From CAVUPF01 sp963803755 (GTDB lineage Bacteria; Actinomycetota; Thermoleophilia; Solirubrobacterales; 70-9), in assembly GCA_963803755.1 (NCBI GenBank), contig CAWDNP010000007.1:434001-498000 (forward strand): DNA of 64,000 nucleotides, written 5' to 3'. Made by a program: the position numbers and the translations under genes. Positions 34,074 to 44,797 of the stretch are shown piece by piece (the first letter of the stretch is position 1; each line of letters starts with the position of its first letter). The notes beneath the pieces are model-generated. The model had not been told where the DNA came from. It saw only the letters and a list, made by a program, of their open reading frames with translations, and searched no databases.

Positions 34074-35027
34074 ATGCCGAACGAGCACCTACCAGTCCTC
34101 GCGACCGAGCTGACCGCCCTGCTAGCCCCCGAGCCGGGGCAGACCGCGGTTGACTGCACCTTCGGTGGTGGCGGTCACGCCCGGCTTCTTGCCGATCGGC
34201 TGGGGCCGACCGGGACGCTCGTCTGCATCGACCGCGACCCGGCAGCGGAGGCCCGCTTTGTCCAGTTCGCCGCCGAGGCACCCTGTCGGACCCGCTTCAT
34301 CGGCGCCGACTACGCGGAAGGGCTTCGCACCCTGTGCGGCGAAGGCCTCCACCCAGACATGGTCTACATGGACCTCGGGATGTCCTCTATGCAGGTCGAC
34401 GCCTGGGAGCGGGGCTTCTCCTACGCCTACGACGCCCCGCTCGACATGCGGATGGACACGCGCCAGGAGCTGACCGCCGCCGACATCGTCAACGAGTGGC
34501 CCGAGTCACGGATTGCCCAGGCGCTGCGCCGCTTTGGCGAGGAGCGCTACGCCGGCGGGATCGCGAGGGAGATCGTCCACCGGCGCCCGCTGCGCAGCAC
34601 CTCCGAGCTCGTCGCGGCGGTCAAGGCCGGCACCCCGGCCTCGGCCCGCTTCGGCGGCGGTCATCCTGCCAAGCGGACCTTCCAGGCGATCCGGATCGCT
34701 GTCAACGGGGAGCTCGACTCCCTCGATCAGGCTTTACCCCTCGCTTGGGGGATGCTGCCCGTCGGCGGCCGGCTCGCCGCGATCTCCTTTCACTCGCTCG
34801 AGGATCGCCGCGTCAAGCGCTTCCTCGCCGAGCGTGCCCGTGGCTGTGTCTGCCCGCCGGAGCTGCCGATCTGCGTCTGTGGCCACGAGCCTGAGGCGGA
34901 GCTGCTCACTCGTCGCGCCGTCGCCCCCGATGTTGGAGAGGTGGCCGCGAACGCGCGCTCGCGCTCGGCTCACCTGCGCGCAGCCGTGAAGATCGCCGCC
35001 CCGGCGGCGCAGGAGGCCGATGACTGA
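34074..35027 (+). CDS. rsmH: 16S rRNA m4C1402 methyltransferase RsmH (MraW)
   Basis: 317 residues. SAM-binding VDCTFGGGGHARLL at about 24-37, LVCIDRDPAA, MVYMDLGMSS and the family signature KRTFQAIRIAVNGELDSL, GGRLAAISFHSLEDR. ATG 34074 matches the usual PVL start region (MPNEHLPVLATE). It methylates N4 of C1402 in 16S rRNA. TGATG joins it to the next gene. Confidence 0.95.
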   Translation: MPNEHLPVLATELTALLAPEPGQTAVDCTFGGGGHARLLADRLGPTGTLVCIDRDPAAEARFVQFAAEAPCRTRFIGADYAEGLRTLCGEGLHPDMVYMDLGMSSMQVDAWERGFSYAYDAPLDMRMDTRQELTAADIVNEWPESRIAQALRRFGEERYAGGIAREIVHRRPLRSTSELVAAVKAGTPASARFGGGHPAKRTFQAIRIAVNGELDSLDQALPLAWGMLPVGGRLAAISFHSLEDRRVKRFLAERARGCVCPPELPICVCGHEPEAELLTRRAVAPDVGEVAANARSRSAHLRAAVKIAAPAAQEADD

Positions 35028-35593
35028 TGGCGGTCGCCGCTCCCACACGCAGAACCGCCCCGGCTAAGGCGCCTGCGCGCAAACCCCCCCCTGCGCGCAA
35101 ATCGGCTCCTCGCTTGGTCCGGGCGAGCGCCGCCCCGGCCCGTGTCCGCCCGGAGCCCGCCCGCGCTCCCCGGCGCGCCCGACCCAAGCCCAAGCGGGCG
35201 AGCGGCGGCCAACTGATCCCAGTTGCCGTAGGCCGCACGGCAACCGCGGTCAGTCATCTGCCCGATTCCGGCCTCGTGGTCAGGATGACCCGTGGCAGGG
35301 CCTGGATCGGCGTGCTCGGCGTGCTGCTGGCCGGGATCGTCGCCCTCAACGTGATCACCCTCAGCTTCGCGGCATCCACCGGCAAGATCTACCAGAGCAT
35401 CGAGGCCCTCGAAGAAGACAACTCGATCACGCGCAGCCGCGATGCGCAGAGATACGGGACAGCGCGGATCCGCCGTGAGGCGGCCGCGCAGGGCCTGGAA
35501 ATGCCCTCGGCCAATCAGGTTCTCTATCTGACGGCCGGTTCGAACGACGTTGAAACGGCAGCAAGACGCCTCGCTGCCGCCAGCGGCGGCTGA
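35027..35593 (+). CDS. ftsL: FtsL-like division protein
   Basis: 188 residues. Long Ala/Pro/Lys/Arg-rich cytoplasmic N-terminus (about 80 residues), a single membrane segment (WIGVLGVLLAGIVALNVITL), then a short coiled-coil-like extracellular part (IEALEEDNSITRSRDAQRYG). Position between rsmH and ftsI and topology identify it as FtsL although sequence similarity is poor, as usual for FtsL. Confidence 0.7.
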   Translation: MAVAAPTRRTAPAKAPARKPPPARKSAPRLVRASAAPARVRPEPARAPRRARPKPKRASGGQLIPVAVGRTATAVSHLPDSGLVVRMTRGRAWIGVLGVLLAGIVALNVITLSFAASTGKIYQSIEALEEDNSITRSRDAQRYGTARIRREAAAQGLEMPSANQVLYLTAGSNDVETAARRLAAASGG

Positions 35594-35607
35594 GGCCAGG
35601 ACGCGCA

Positions 35608-37262
35608 ATGCGCTTGATCGAGCGACGGATAGGACTCCTCTTCGCCGGCTTTCTCCTCTGCTTCCTCGTCATCGTCGGCCGAGCCTTCTGGCTGCAGGGA
35701 GTGGAAGGCTCAAAGCTCGCCTCCGAGGCGATCTCCCAGCAGACCGGCGTGGTCACGGTCCCGGGGCTGCGCGGCGCCATCCTCGACCGCAACGGCAACG
35801 AGCTGGCCGCCTCCGAAGACGCCGCGACGATCTACGCGACGCCGTATCAGATAAGGGACCCGTCGCGGACTGCCGCGAAACTGGCACCGATCCTCAACAT
35901 CGGCAGGGGCCAGGTCCTGCGCAGCCTGACCGCGCACTCCGGCTTTTCCTATGTGGCCCACGAAGTGGACCTGCCGGCAGCGGCGCGGATCGCCCGGCTC
36001 AAGCTGTCGGGGATCGGGCAGCTCCCCGACAGCCGCCGGACCTATCCGCAGGGGGAGCTGGCCGGGCAGGTGATCGGGGCGGTTGGGACCGAAGGAAAGG
36101 GGCTGACTGGGCTCGAATCGGAGGAGAACTCGGTGCTGCAGGGCGCCGACGGCGAACGCCGCGTCGTCAAGGACGCGCTCGGTGAGCCGATCCGCCTGGA
36201 AACGGTGAAGCAAGCCCGCGACGGCAAGGACGTACAGCTGACGCTCGATCCCGCAATCCAGGCAAAGACCGAAGAAGTGCTCGCCGGGGTCGGGTCCACC
36301 TTCGCGCCGAAGGGCGCGACCGCGATCGTCATGGAACCACGCAACTCGCAGATCCTGGCGATGGCGAGTTGGCCTCCGGTCAACCTCAACGACCTCTCCC
36401 AGGCAAGCCCCGAAGCGCTGATGAACCAAGCCACGGGGTTTAACTACGAGCCGGGGTCGACCTTCAAGGCGTTCACCGTCTCGGCGGCGCTGGAGGAAAG
36501 GCTGGTGACGCCGGAAACGACCTTCACGTTGCCGCCGACGATCCGGGTTGCCAACAGGACGATCGAAGAAGCCGAGCCACGGGGAACTGAAGCGATGACC
36601 GTCGCCCAGATCCTCGCCCGCTCATCCAACGTGGGTGCGGTGACGATCGGGCTTGAGCTTGGCGCCAGCCGGTTCAGCCGCTGGATCGATCGCTTCGGCT
36701 TCGGCCGTCCGACCGGCGTCCAGTTCCCCGGCGAGGAACGTGGGATCGTGCCGGCGCTGAAGGAATACTCGGGATCGACGATGGGCAACCTGCCGATCGG
36801 CCAGGGGATTTCGGTGACGCCGATGCAGATGGTCGCGGGCTACACCGCGATCGCCAACGGCGGCATCCTGCGCCGCCCGCAGCTGATCGAGAAGGTCGGC
36901 GGCGAACCGGTGCGCGAGCCGCGCGGGCACCGCGTCATAGCCCCTCAGGTGGCGGCGCAGGTGCGCACCATGCTCGAGGGCGTGCTGGCGCCAGGGGGGA
37001 CCGCCTCGGAGGTGAGCGTGCCGGGGTACACCCTGGCCGGCAAGACCGGGACGGCGCAGATCGCCGAAAACGGGACCTACTCCAACACCAAATTCGTGGC
37101 TTCCTTCATCGGGTTTGCTCCAGCGCAGGACCCGCAGTTACTGGTGGCGGTGATCGTCGACCAGCCCTCGGGGGGGACTACTACGGCGGGTCGGTGGCTG
37201 CGCCGGCGTTCGGGAAGATCGCCGCGTTTGCGCTGCCTTATCTCGGGGTTCCTCCGGGGTAG
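35608..37262 (+). CDS. ftsI: Septal penicillin-binding protein FtsI (frameshift near end)
   Basis: About 550 residues when restored. N-terminal membrane helix (LLFAGFLLCFLVIVGRAF), PBP dimerisation domain, then transpeptidase motifs STFK (Ser284), SSN (339-341) and KTG (479-481). A run of seven G at 37170-37176 needs an eighth to keep the family's C-terminal DYYGGSVAAPAF and end at TAG 37260-37262. Cross-links peptidoglycan at the septum with FtsW. Confidence 0.9.
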
Positions 37263-37303
37263 CGCCCATGCGCTTGCCCCGGAGCCGACGTCCGCCTCAC
37301 ACC

Positions 37304-37309
37304 TAGAAT
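37304..37309 (+). promoter_or_regulatory. -10 box TAGAAT, leaderless murE start
   Basis: TAGAAT ends six bases before the GTG at 37316, offering an internal promoter inside the dcw cluster. Confidence 0.5.
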
Positions 37310-37315
37310 CGAAGT

Positions 37316-38766
37316 GTGAAGCTGCGAGACTTGATCGCGGACGCGAGGGTCCAGATCGCCGTGGGAGACCTTGACGTTGAGCTTTCAGACCTGGCTTACG
37401 ACAGCCGCAAAGTCGCGCCGGGAACGCTGTTTTTCTGCGTGCCCGGGGAGAAGGTGGACGGACATCAGTTCGCCGCGGAGGCCGTGGGGGCCGGAGCCCC
37501 TGCCCTGGTCCTAGAGCGGGATCTGGATCTTCCCGTTGCCCAGGTCGTGGTCGAGGACGTTCGGGCGGCCATGGCGCCTTTAGCGGCGCGGTTCTGGGGA
37601 GATCCGACCGCTGAGCTGAAGGTGGCGGGGATCACCGGGACCAACGGGAAGACGACCACCACGTTCTTGGTCCAAGAGATACTCGAGGCGGCGGGGACGC
37701 GGACTGGGTTGCTTGGGACGGTGAAGCAGCTGGTGGGCGGGGTGCAGGAGAAGGGCGAGCGGACCACCCCCGAGGCGATCGACCTACAGGCGACGTTTCG
37801 GCGCATGCTGGAGGGTGGGGACCGGGTCTGTGCGATGGAGGTCTCCTCGCATGCCTTGGCGCTGCACCGCTGCGACGCGGTTCACTTCGAGCTGGCGTTG
37901 TTCACGAACCTGACCCAGGATCACCTCGACTTCCACAGCGACATGGAGGACTACTTCCGTTCCAAGCGGATGCTGTTTGAGATGGTGCCGCGGATCGCGG
38001 TCGCAAACGTCGACGATCCCTACGGGCGGCGGATCGCCGGGGAGTTCTCGTGTCTGAGCTTCTCCGCCGAGGGTGCCGACGCGGACTACGCCGCTCACGA
38101 TGTGTCTTTCGATGCCGGAGGGGCTGTGTTCACGATCGCCGGCCCGGCTGGGGAGACGCCCGTTAGCACCGCCCTCCCCGGGCACTTCAACGTCGCCAAC
38201 GCCCTCGGGGCCTTCGCCGCCGCAACGGCGCTCGGGGTCGATCCTGAACGGCGGCCGCGGGCCTGGCAGCGGCCGGGCCGCCGCCCGGGCGCTTCGAGCC
38301 AGTTGAGGAGGGACAGGGGTTCGCCGTGCTGGTCGACTACGCCCACACCCCCGATTCGCTGGAGAACGTGCTGCGGGCGGCGCGGCGGCTGACCGAGGGC
38401 CGGGTGATAGCCGTCCTCGGGGCAGGCGGCGATCGCGATCGCGACAAGCGGCCGAAGATGGGACGGGTCGGGGCCGAGCTCTCCGATTTGGCGATCCTCA
38501 CCTCCGATAACCCGCGCTCTGAGGATCCAGATGCGATCATCGCCGAGATCCTCGCCGGGGTGAAGGAGGGAGCCGCGGTCGAGGTCGAGGTCGACCGCCG
38601 CGGCGCGATCGCCCTCGCACTCAGACGCGCCCAGCCGGGCGACACGGTGGTGATCGCCGGCAAGGGACACGAGCAGGGTCAAGAGTTCGAGGACGGTCGC
38701 AAGGTCCCCTTCGATGACCGTGAGGTCGCGGTCAAGGAGCTGCGAAAGCTGGTCGGCACCGCGTGA
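37316..38766 (+). CDS. murE: UDP-MurNAc-tripeptide synthetase MurE (one frameshift)
   Basis: About 483 residues when restored. Mur ligase motifs: ATP-binding GITGTNGKTTTT (about 102-113), AMEVSSHAL, then, after a missing G near 38250, VLVDYAHTPDSLENVL, and SDNPRSEDP. The DNPR motif selects meso-diaminopimelate. Adds DAP to UDP-MurNAc-L-Ala-D-Glu in the cytoplasm. Overlaps murF by four bases. Confidence 0.9.
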
Positions 38767-40091
38767 ACCTCGGCGCCGAGCAGATCGCAGCGGCGATGGG
38801 GGCCGAGATCCTCGCCGAGGGTGAGCCCGGCTCGCCCGGGCGCGCGACGATCGAATCCGCCACCACCGGGCCGGGCGACCTCTTCTTCGGCTTGCGCGGA
38901 GAGAACGTCAACGGCGGCGAGTTCGCCCCCGCCGCGATCGCCGCCGGTGCGTGGGGTGTCGTGGCCGAGCGCCAGCGCGTTGCGGGTCTTGAGGGCGCCT
39001 GGGTCTTCGCGGCGCCAGACCCGCTCGCCGCGTTGCAGGCACTCGCCCGCGCCTGGCGCCGCACGCTCGGCGCCAGGGTGATCGGGGTCACCGGCTCGGT
39101 CGGTAAGACCTCGGTCAAGGACATCGCCCGCGCGCTTTTGCCGGGGCGGGTCCACGCCAACCGCGCGAACCTAAACACCGAGATCGGGCTGCCGCTGAGC
39201 CTCCTTGAAGCCCCCGCCGAGACCGAGCTCTTGGTGCTGGAGATGGCGATGCGCGGTTCGGGCCAGATCGGCGAGCTGGCGGCGATCGCCGAGCCCGACG
39301 TCGCGGTGATCACCAACGTCGGCCCGGTCCACGTCGAGCTGCTGGGCTCGGTCGAGGCGATCGCAGCGGCGAAGGCGGAGGCTCTGGACGCGTTGCCCCG
39401 GCACGGGGTGGCAGTCGTGCCGACGGACGCCGCCGAGCTGGAGCCGCACCTCGGGCGGGCGCCGCGCCTGCTCCGATTCGGCGCCGGAGGAGACGTCGAG
39501 GTCGTCGAGCGCCGGGTCGTCGAGGAGGTCACCGAGGCGCTGGTCGCCACTCCGGCCGGCAGCGCGCGCTTCCACTTCCCCTTCACCGAGGCGCACAACC
39601 TGACCAACGCGCTCGCTGCGGTCGCGGCGGGCGTGGCGCTGGGCGCGGCGCCGGCCGAGATGGCCGACCGCGCTGCGAACATAGGATTCTCCCGCTTCCG
39701 GGGCGAGCGCCTTGAGCTGGGAGACGGAATCGTCCTCGTGAACGACTGCTACAACGCGAACCCGGTGTCGATGCGAGCGGCGCTCGATCACCTCGCCACG
39801 CTGGGGGCCGAGCGCACGATTGCGGTTCTCGGCGAGATGGCCGAGCTGGGCGCGGGCGCGGTCGCCTACCACCGCGAGGTGGGCGAGCACGCGCGGGCGG
39901 CGGGGGTCGACCTGCTGATCGGGGTCGGCGAGTCGGCCCGCGACTACGGCCCCGACGAGCTGGTTGGCGCTCCAGAGGACGCCGCGGAGCTGCTGGCGGT
40001 ACAGCTCGGCCCCGGCGACGCCGTCCTCGTCAAGGGCTCCCGCTCGGCCCGTCTTGAGGCCGTGGCCGACGCCCTTATGGAGCTGATCTGA
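38763..40091 (+). CDS. murF: UDP-MurNAc-pentapeptide synthetase MurF
   Basis: 442 residues from GTG 38763. VIGVTGSVGKTSVKD (ATP site, about 105-119), VLEMAMRGSGQIGELA, VNDCYNANPVSM and HNLTNALAAVAAG support MurF. Adds D-Ala-D-Ala to the tripeptide precursor. Stop/start overlap (TGATG) with mraY. Confidence 0.95.
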   Translation: MNLGAEQIAAAMGAEILAEGEPGSPGRATIESATTGPGDLFFGLRGENVNGGEFAPAAIAAGAWGVVAERQRVAGLEGAWVFAAPDPLAALQALARAWRRTLGARVIGVTGSVGKTSVKDIARALLPGRVHANRANLNTEIGLPLSLLEAPAETELLVLEMAMRGSGQIGELAAIAEPDVAVITNVGPVHVELLGSVEAIAAAKAEALDALPRHGVAVVPTDAAELEPHLGRAPRLLRFGAGGDVEVVERRVVEEVTEALVATPAGSARFHFPFTEAHNLTNALAAVAAGVALGAAPAEMADRAANIGFSRFRGERLELGDGIVLVNDCYNANPVSMRAALDHLATLGAERTIAVLGEMAELGAGAVAYHREVGEHARAAGVDLLIGVGESARDYGPDELVGAPEDAAELLAVQLGPGDAVLVKGSRSARLEAVADALMELI

Positions 40092-41065
40092 TGGGCGTGG
40101 TCCTGATCTCCGGAATGGCGTCGATGCTGATCTGCATCTTTTTGGGGCCGAAGTTCATCGAGTACCTGCGGGTGAAGGAGTTCGGCCAGCACATCCGCGA
40201 GGACGGGCCGCAGGAGCACCACGCCAAGGCGGGCACCCCGACGATGGGCGGGCTGATCGTCTTTGCCTCGGTCTGTGTGCCCTACCTGGTCCTCTCCGAC
40301 CGTGACGCCCAGAGCCTCGCCGTGTTCGGCGTCGCGATCGGTTGCGCGGCGATCGGCTTCGCCGATGACTTCATCAAGATCGTCAAGCGCCGCTCGCTAG
40401 GCCTCTCCGCCCGCTGGAAGCTGCTCTTCCAGCTGATCCTCGCGTTCGGCCTCTGGTGGGTTGCACGGCATGAGGTCGGGCTGGAACCGGTCCTCTACTT
40501 CCGGATCGGCAAAGGCAGCATCGACCTCGGGCCGGTCCTCTACTTCGTCCTCGTCTTCTTGGTGATTGCCGGCACCTCCAACGGCGTCAACCTCACCGAC
40601 GGCCTCGACGGCCTTGCCGCCGGCTCATGCGCGATCGTCCTGCTCGCCTATACGGCGATCGCATTCGTCTCCGGCGAGCGGCAGAACCTGGCGCTGCTCG
40701 CCGCCTGCCTGGTCGGCGCCTGCGTCGGCTTCCTCTGGTTCAACGCCTTCCCGGCGTCGATCTTCATGGGGGATACCGGCTCGCTCGGCCTCGGCGGCGC
40801 GATCGGCGCGCTTGCCGTGATGACCCAGACCGAGGTGCTGCTGATCATCATCGGCGGCATCTTCGTGATCGAGGCGCTCTCGGTCGCGGTCCAGGTCTTC
40901 TCCTTTAAGACCTTTCGCCGCCGCGTCTTGCTGATGGCGCCGCTGCACCATCACTTCGAGATGATGGCCTGGTCGGAGACCAAGATCATGCTTCGCTTCT
41001 GGATCATCGCCGCTGTTTGCTCGGGGATCGGGTTCACCCTTTACCAGCAGTCGATCGGGCGGTAG
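40091..41065 (+). CDS. mraY: Phospho-MurNAc-pentapeptide translocase MraY
   Basis: 324 residues, about ten membrane helices. Signatures: GPQEHHAKAGTPTMGGL, FADDFIKIVKRRSLGLS (Asp-rich), NLTDGLDGLAAG, FMGDTGSLGLGG and LLMAPLHHHFE. Makes lipid I at the inner membrane face. Confidence 0.97.
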   Translation: MGVVLISGMASMLICIFLGPKFIEYLRVKEFGQHIREDGPQEHHAKAGTPTMGGLIVFASVCVPYLVLSDRDAQSLAVFGVAIGCAAIGFADDFIKIVKRRSLGLSARWKLLFQLILAFGLWWVARHEVGLEPVLYFRIGKGSIDLGPVLYFVLVFLVIAGTSNGVNLTDGLDGLAAGSCAIVLLAYTAIAFVSGERQNLALLAACLVGACVGFLWFNAFPASIFMGDTGSLGLGGAIGALAVMTQTEVLLIIIGGIFVIEALSVAVQVFSFKTFRRRVLLMAPLHHHFEMMAWSETKIMLRFWIIAAVCSGIGFTLYQQSIGR

Positions 41066-41108
41066 CGCACAGGGTCCACCGGGTGGAGCGCGAAACTCAT
41101 TCTCAAGT

Positions 41109-42475
41109 ATGAGTGCGCCGCCTCCTCGCAAGCCTCGGCCGGAGTTGCCCGAGGGACCGTTTTTGGTCGTTGGGTTGGCGCGGTCTGGTTTTGCGGTGGC
41201 CGGGCTACTGGCGCGGAGGGGGGGGTCGTTCGGGGGGTCGACTCTGGGCGTCCGGAGGGGATTGCAGGGCTTGGGGGAGTCGGTGTCGAAGTTGTTCTGG
41301 ATTCGGATGGACTGGCGCTTCTCGACGGAGTTCGGACGGTTGTGAAGAGCCCGGGGGTTCCGCGGGAGGCGCCGGTGATCGCCGCCGCGCTGGAGCGGGG
41401 GATCGACGTGGTCGGAGAGCTCGAGGTGGCCTGGCGGGCGATTCCCAACCGCTTCCTCGCGGTGACCGGGACCAACGGCAAGACGACCACGGTGGAGCTG
41501 CTCGGGCACCTGTACCGGACCGCGGGGGAGCCGGTCGCGCTCGCCGGCAACGTCGGTACGCCGCTCTCGCGGCTGGCCGGGGCGCTCGATCCCGGCGCGA
41601 CCGTAATCTGTGAGTGCTCCAGCTTCCAGCTCGAGGACAGCGTCGCCTTCGCACCCGAGTGCGCCGTCTTCTTAAACCTGGCGCCCGACCACCTCGACCG
41701 CCACCCCGACCTCGGCACCTACCTCGCCGCGAAGCTAAGGATCTTCGCCAACCAGGGCAATGAGGACCTCGCTATCTACAACGGCGATGATCCGGCGCTG
41801 GCCGGGGTCGACCTCGGCGGCTGCGCGCGCCGCGTCGCCTTCTGTCACGGGGCGGGGCCAGATTGCGAGGTCTCGCTCTCGGAGGGCACGATCTTTTTCG
41901 GCGGGGAGCCGCTGATCGACGTCGAGGAGCTCAGTCTCTTTGGCGAGCACAACGTCGCCAACGCAATGGCCGCCGCCGCCGCCGCGCTCTCGATGGGCAT
42001 CGACCGCGACGCGGTTCGCGAGGGGCTGGGTAGCTTCGCGGGCGTCCCGCACCGCCTCGAGCAGGTAGCAGAGATCGGTGGCGTCCGTTTCGTCAACGAC
42101 TCCAAGGCGACCAACGTCGCTTCCGCCGTGGTCGGGCTGCGCGCCTTTAAGGGCGGCGTCCACGCGATCCTCGGTGGCAGCGAGAAGGGCGACTCCTTCG
42201 CCCCGCTGGCCGATCCGATACGCGAGCGCTGCGCGGCCTGCTACCTGATCGGCGCGGTCGCCGACCGGCTTGCCGCCGAGCTAGCGCCGGTGCTCTCCTC
42301 GGGAGTTGAGCTGCAGCGCTGCCGCGACCTCGAGGACGCGGTGCGCCGCGCCGCCGCCGCCGCCCGCCCCGGTGAGGTCGTCCTGCTCTCGCCCGCCTGC
42401 GCCAGCTTCGACGCCTTCGGCAACTTCGAAGAGCGCGGCGAGCGCTTCCGCCAGATCGTCGGGGATCTCCTATGA
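41109..42475 (+). CDS. murD: UDP-MurNAc-L-Ala:D-Glu ligase MurD (one frameshift)
   Basis: About 455 residues when restored. N-terminal Rossmann GPFLVVGLARSGFAVAGLL, then a frame change in an eight-G run (41218-41225), then VVKSPGVP, VTGTNGKTTT (ATP site), CECSSFQLED, LAPDHLDRH, and C-terminal NDSKATN and GGSEKGDSF. Overlaps ftsW by four bases. Without the correction two partial frames appear. Confidence 0.9.
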
Positions 42476-43800
42476 GCTCCCGTGCCATTGCGCTCGGCCG
42501 CCCGGCCAAGCCCCGCAAGGCGAAGGGGGCAAAGAAGCGCTCGCGCGCCGCCGCTCCTTCGGCTGAGTACAACATGCTGCTCACCGCGACCCTCTGCCTG
42601 CTCGCCTTCGGCGCGGTGATGATCTTCTCGGCCAGCTCGACCACCGAGGTCCTCAGCAACGGTGGCCTCTCCAACAGCGCCTACTACCTGAAGCGCACGC
42701 TGATGTTCGGAGCGGTCGGCCTGGTGATCATGCACCTGACCGCGCGCCATGGTTTGAGCCTGGTGCGCCGGCTGACCCCGGCGATCCTGGCGCTCTCCCT
42801 GTTTTTGCTCGTCGCCGCGCTCGGGGTCGGGTCAAACGTCAACGGCGCCAGCCGCTGGATCGGCCCGAGCGCGCTCCAGCTCCAGCCCTCCGAGCTGGCC
42901 AAGGTGGCGCTGATCCTCTACGGGGCCGACATGCTCGCCCGCAAGCCGAAGCGGGCGCGGAGTATCGCCGGCTCCATGCCCTACCTGCTGATCGCCGGCT
43001 TCGCCTGCCTGTTGATCCTCGTCGAGCCCGACCTGGGTACTGCGATGGTCGTCGCCTTTGCGGTCGGCGCGACCCTTATCGCAGCCGGCGCGCGGCCCCG
43101 CGACCTCGGCCTGATCGCCCTCGGGCTCGGTTTGGTGGCGCTGCTCGTCACCCTCGTCGAGCCCTACCGGATGGCCCGCCTCACCGGCTTTCTCAACCCG
43201 GGTTCGAACGCCTCCGGCACCGGTTTCCAGGCGGCGCAGGCGAAGATCGCGATTGGCTCGGGCGGCATCTTCGGGGTCGGCATCGGCAACGGTGTGCAGA
43301 AGGCCTACTACCTCCCCGAGGCCCATACCGACATGATTGCTGCGGTGATCGGCGAGGAGCTGGGCCTGGTCGGCATCCTCGGGATCGTCGGCCTCTTTTC
43401 GATGTTCGGCTACGCCGGGCTGCGGGTCGCCCAGCGGGCAAAGGACAACTACGGCAAGCTGCTGGTTGCCGGCCTCACCTCCCTGATCCTGGTCCAGGCG
43501 ACGATCAACCTGTTCGCGGTGATGGGGCTGGCGCCGCTGACCGGCGTGCCGCTGCCGTTCGTCTCCTACGGCAACAGCAGCCTGATGGCGACGCTGTTCG
43601 CGGTGGGCCTGATCTTGGGCGTCGCCCGCGGCGGGACCGCCGGCGCTGGCAAACTGCGCGTCGTTAAGGGCGGGCGTGCGCCCGCGCGTGGAAGGAGTCG
43701 ATCAAGCGGTGGAAAGAGCGCCCAGAGTCGTGGTGGCGGCGGGGGGAACCGCCGGCCACGTCGTGCCGGCCATGGCGGTCGCCGCCGAGCTGCGGGCTAG
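42472..43800 (+). CDS. ftsW: Septal lipid II polymerase FtsW
   Basis: 442 residues with about ten membrane helices. SEDS motifs: GSNVNGASRWIGPSALQLQP, LVEPDLGTAMVV, PEAHTDMIAAVIGEELGLVG, PLPFVSYGNSSLMATL. The tail (GGRAPARGRSRSSGGK onward) is basic and overlaps murG by 92 bp, which is more than usual; an unseen frame change may give a shorter tail. Polymerises glycan with FtsI. Confidence 0.92.
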   Translation: MSSRAIALGRPAKPRKAKGAKKRSRAAAPSAEYNMLLTATLCLLAFGAVMIFSASSTTEVLSNGGLSNSAYYLKRTLMFGAVGLVIMHLTARHGLSLVRRLTPAILALSLFLLVAALGVGSNVNGASRWIGPSALQLQPSELAKVALILYGADMLARKPKRARSIAGSMPYLLIAGFACLLILVEPDLGTAMVVAFAVGATLIAAGARPRDLGLIALGLGLVALLVTLVEPYRMARLTGFLNPGSNASGTGFQAAQAKIAIGSGGIFGVGIGNGVQKAYYLPEAHTDMIAAVIGEELGLVGILGIVGLFSMFGYAGLRVAQRAKDNYGKLLVAGLTSLILVQATINLFAVMGLAPLTGVPLPFVSYGNSSLMATLFAVGLILGVARGGTAGAGKLRVVKGGRAPARGRSRSSGGKSAQSRGGGGGNRRPRRAGHGGRRRAAG

Positions 43801-44797
43801 CGGCGCCGAGGTCAGCTTCCTCGGTGCCCGCGGTCGGATCGAGGCCGAGCTGGTGCCGGCGGCGGGCTATGAGATCGACAGCCTGAGGGTGCGCGGGATC
43901 GACCGCCGCAACCCGTTGCGCGCCGCCGCCGCCGCGGTCGAGGCGCTGGTGGCGGTGGGGAGCGCGAGGCGGGCGATCCGCCGCCGCGGGGCGGAGGTCG
44001 TGATGGGCGGCGGCGGCTTCGTCGCCGGGCCCGCGGGGCTTGCCGCGATCCTCTCCGGCGTCCCCCTCATCCTCACCGAGGCCGACAGTCGCCTCGGCCT
44101 CGCCAACCGCTTGCTGGCGGGCCGTGCGCGGCGGGTCTGCCTCGCCTTCCCGATCCCCGGCCGGGAGGGCGAGCTCTACCCGGTGACCGGACGCCCGGTG
44201 CCCGCCGCGGTACTGGGGGCCGATCGCGACGCGGCGCGCCGCCGGTTCGCCATCTCAGCCGATGCTCGCTGCCTCCTGGTTATGGGGGGCAGTCAGGGCG
44301 CGCGCTCGATCAACCTCGCGGCGATCGAGGCCTTCGCTGAGCTCGGGGGCAGGGACTTCCACGTCATTCACCTCGCCGGCCGCCGCGACTTCGACGAACT
44401 CGACCGCCGCCTGCGGGCGGCGCCGCACGGCGAGCGCTACACCCTGCTCGCCTACGAGCCTGACCTCGGCGAGGTCCTCGCGGCGTCTGACCTGGTGCTG
44501 GCGCGCTCCGGCGGCTCGATCTTTGAGGTGAGCGCCTCCGGGCGCCCGGCGATCCTCGTCCCCTACCCGCACGCCACCGCCGAGCACCAGAGCTCCAACG
44601 CCGCCTGGATGGCGGAGGCGGGGGCGGCGCTTGTGATCGGTGACGAGGGGCTGAGCGCCGAACGGCTAAAGGCCGAGGCCGGGAGCCTGCTCGGCGACGC
44701 CGGGCGCCTCGCCGCGATGGCGTCGGCTTCGGCCGCGCTGGCCCGTCCCGACGCCGCGCGCCGGGTCGCCGATGAGGTCCTGGCGGCGGCCCGATGA
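43709..44797 (+). CDS. murG: UDP-GlcNAc:lipid I transferase MurG
   Basis: 362 residues from GTG 43709, chosen because GGAAGGAG precedes it by about ten bases and the conserved VVVAAGGTAGHVVPAMAVA starts directly. Further motifs: VMGGGGFVAGPAGLAA, LVMGGSQGARSINLA, AYEPDLGEVLAASDLVLARSGG, LVPYPHATAEHQ. Makes lipid II. Overlaps murC by four bases. Confidence 0.95.
   Translation: MERAPRVVVAAGGTAGHVVPAMAVAAELRASGAEVSFLGARGRIEAELVPAAGYEIDSLRVRGIDRRNPLRAAAAAVEALVAVGSARRAIRRRGAEVVMGGGGFVAGPAGLAAILSGVPLILTEADSRLGLANRLLAGRARRVCLAFPIPGREGELYPVTGRPVPAAVLGADRDAARRRFAISADARCLLVMGGSQGARSINLAAIEAFAELGGRDFHVIHLAGRRDFDELDRRLRAAPHGERYTLLAYEPDLGEVLAASDLVLARSGGSIFEVSASGRPAILVPYPHATAEHQSSNAAWMAEAGAALVIGDEGLSAERLKAEAGSLLGDAGRLAAMASASAALARPDAARRVADEVLAAAR

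Noticed and set aside
34734..35608. Long minus-strand frames in the dcw region
   Set aside because: These are GC-rich antisense shadows of rsmH and ftsL, without motifs.
43709..43800. Long basic FtsW tail as a functional domain
   Set aside because: It overlaps the conserved start of MurG and is low complexity; it is kept in the FtsW coordinates only because no earlier stop exists in the given sequence.
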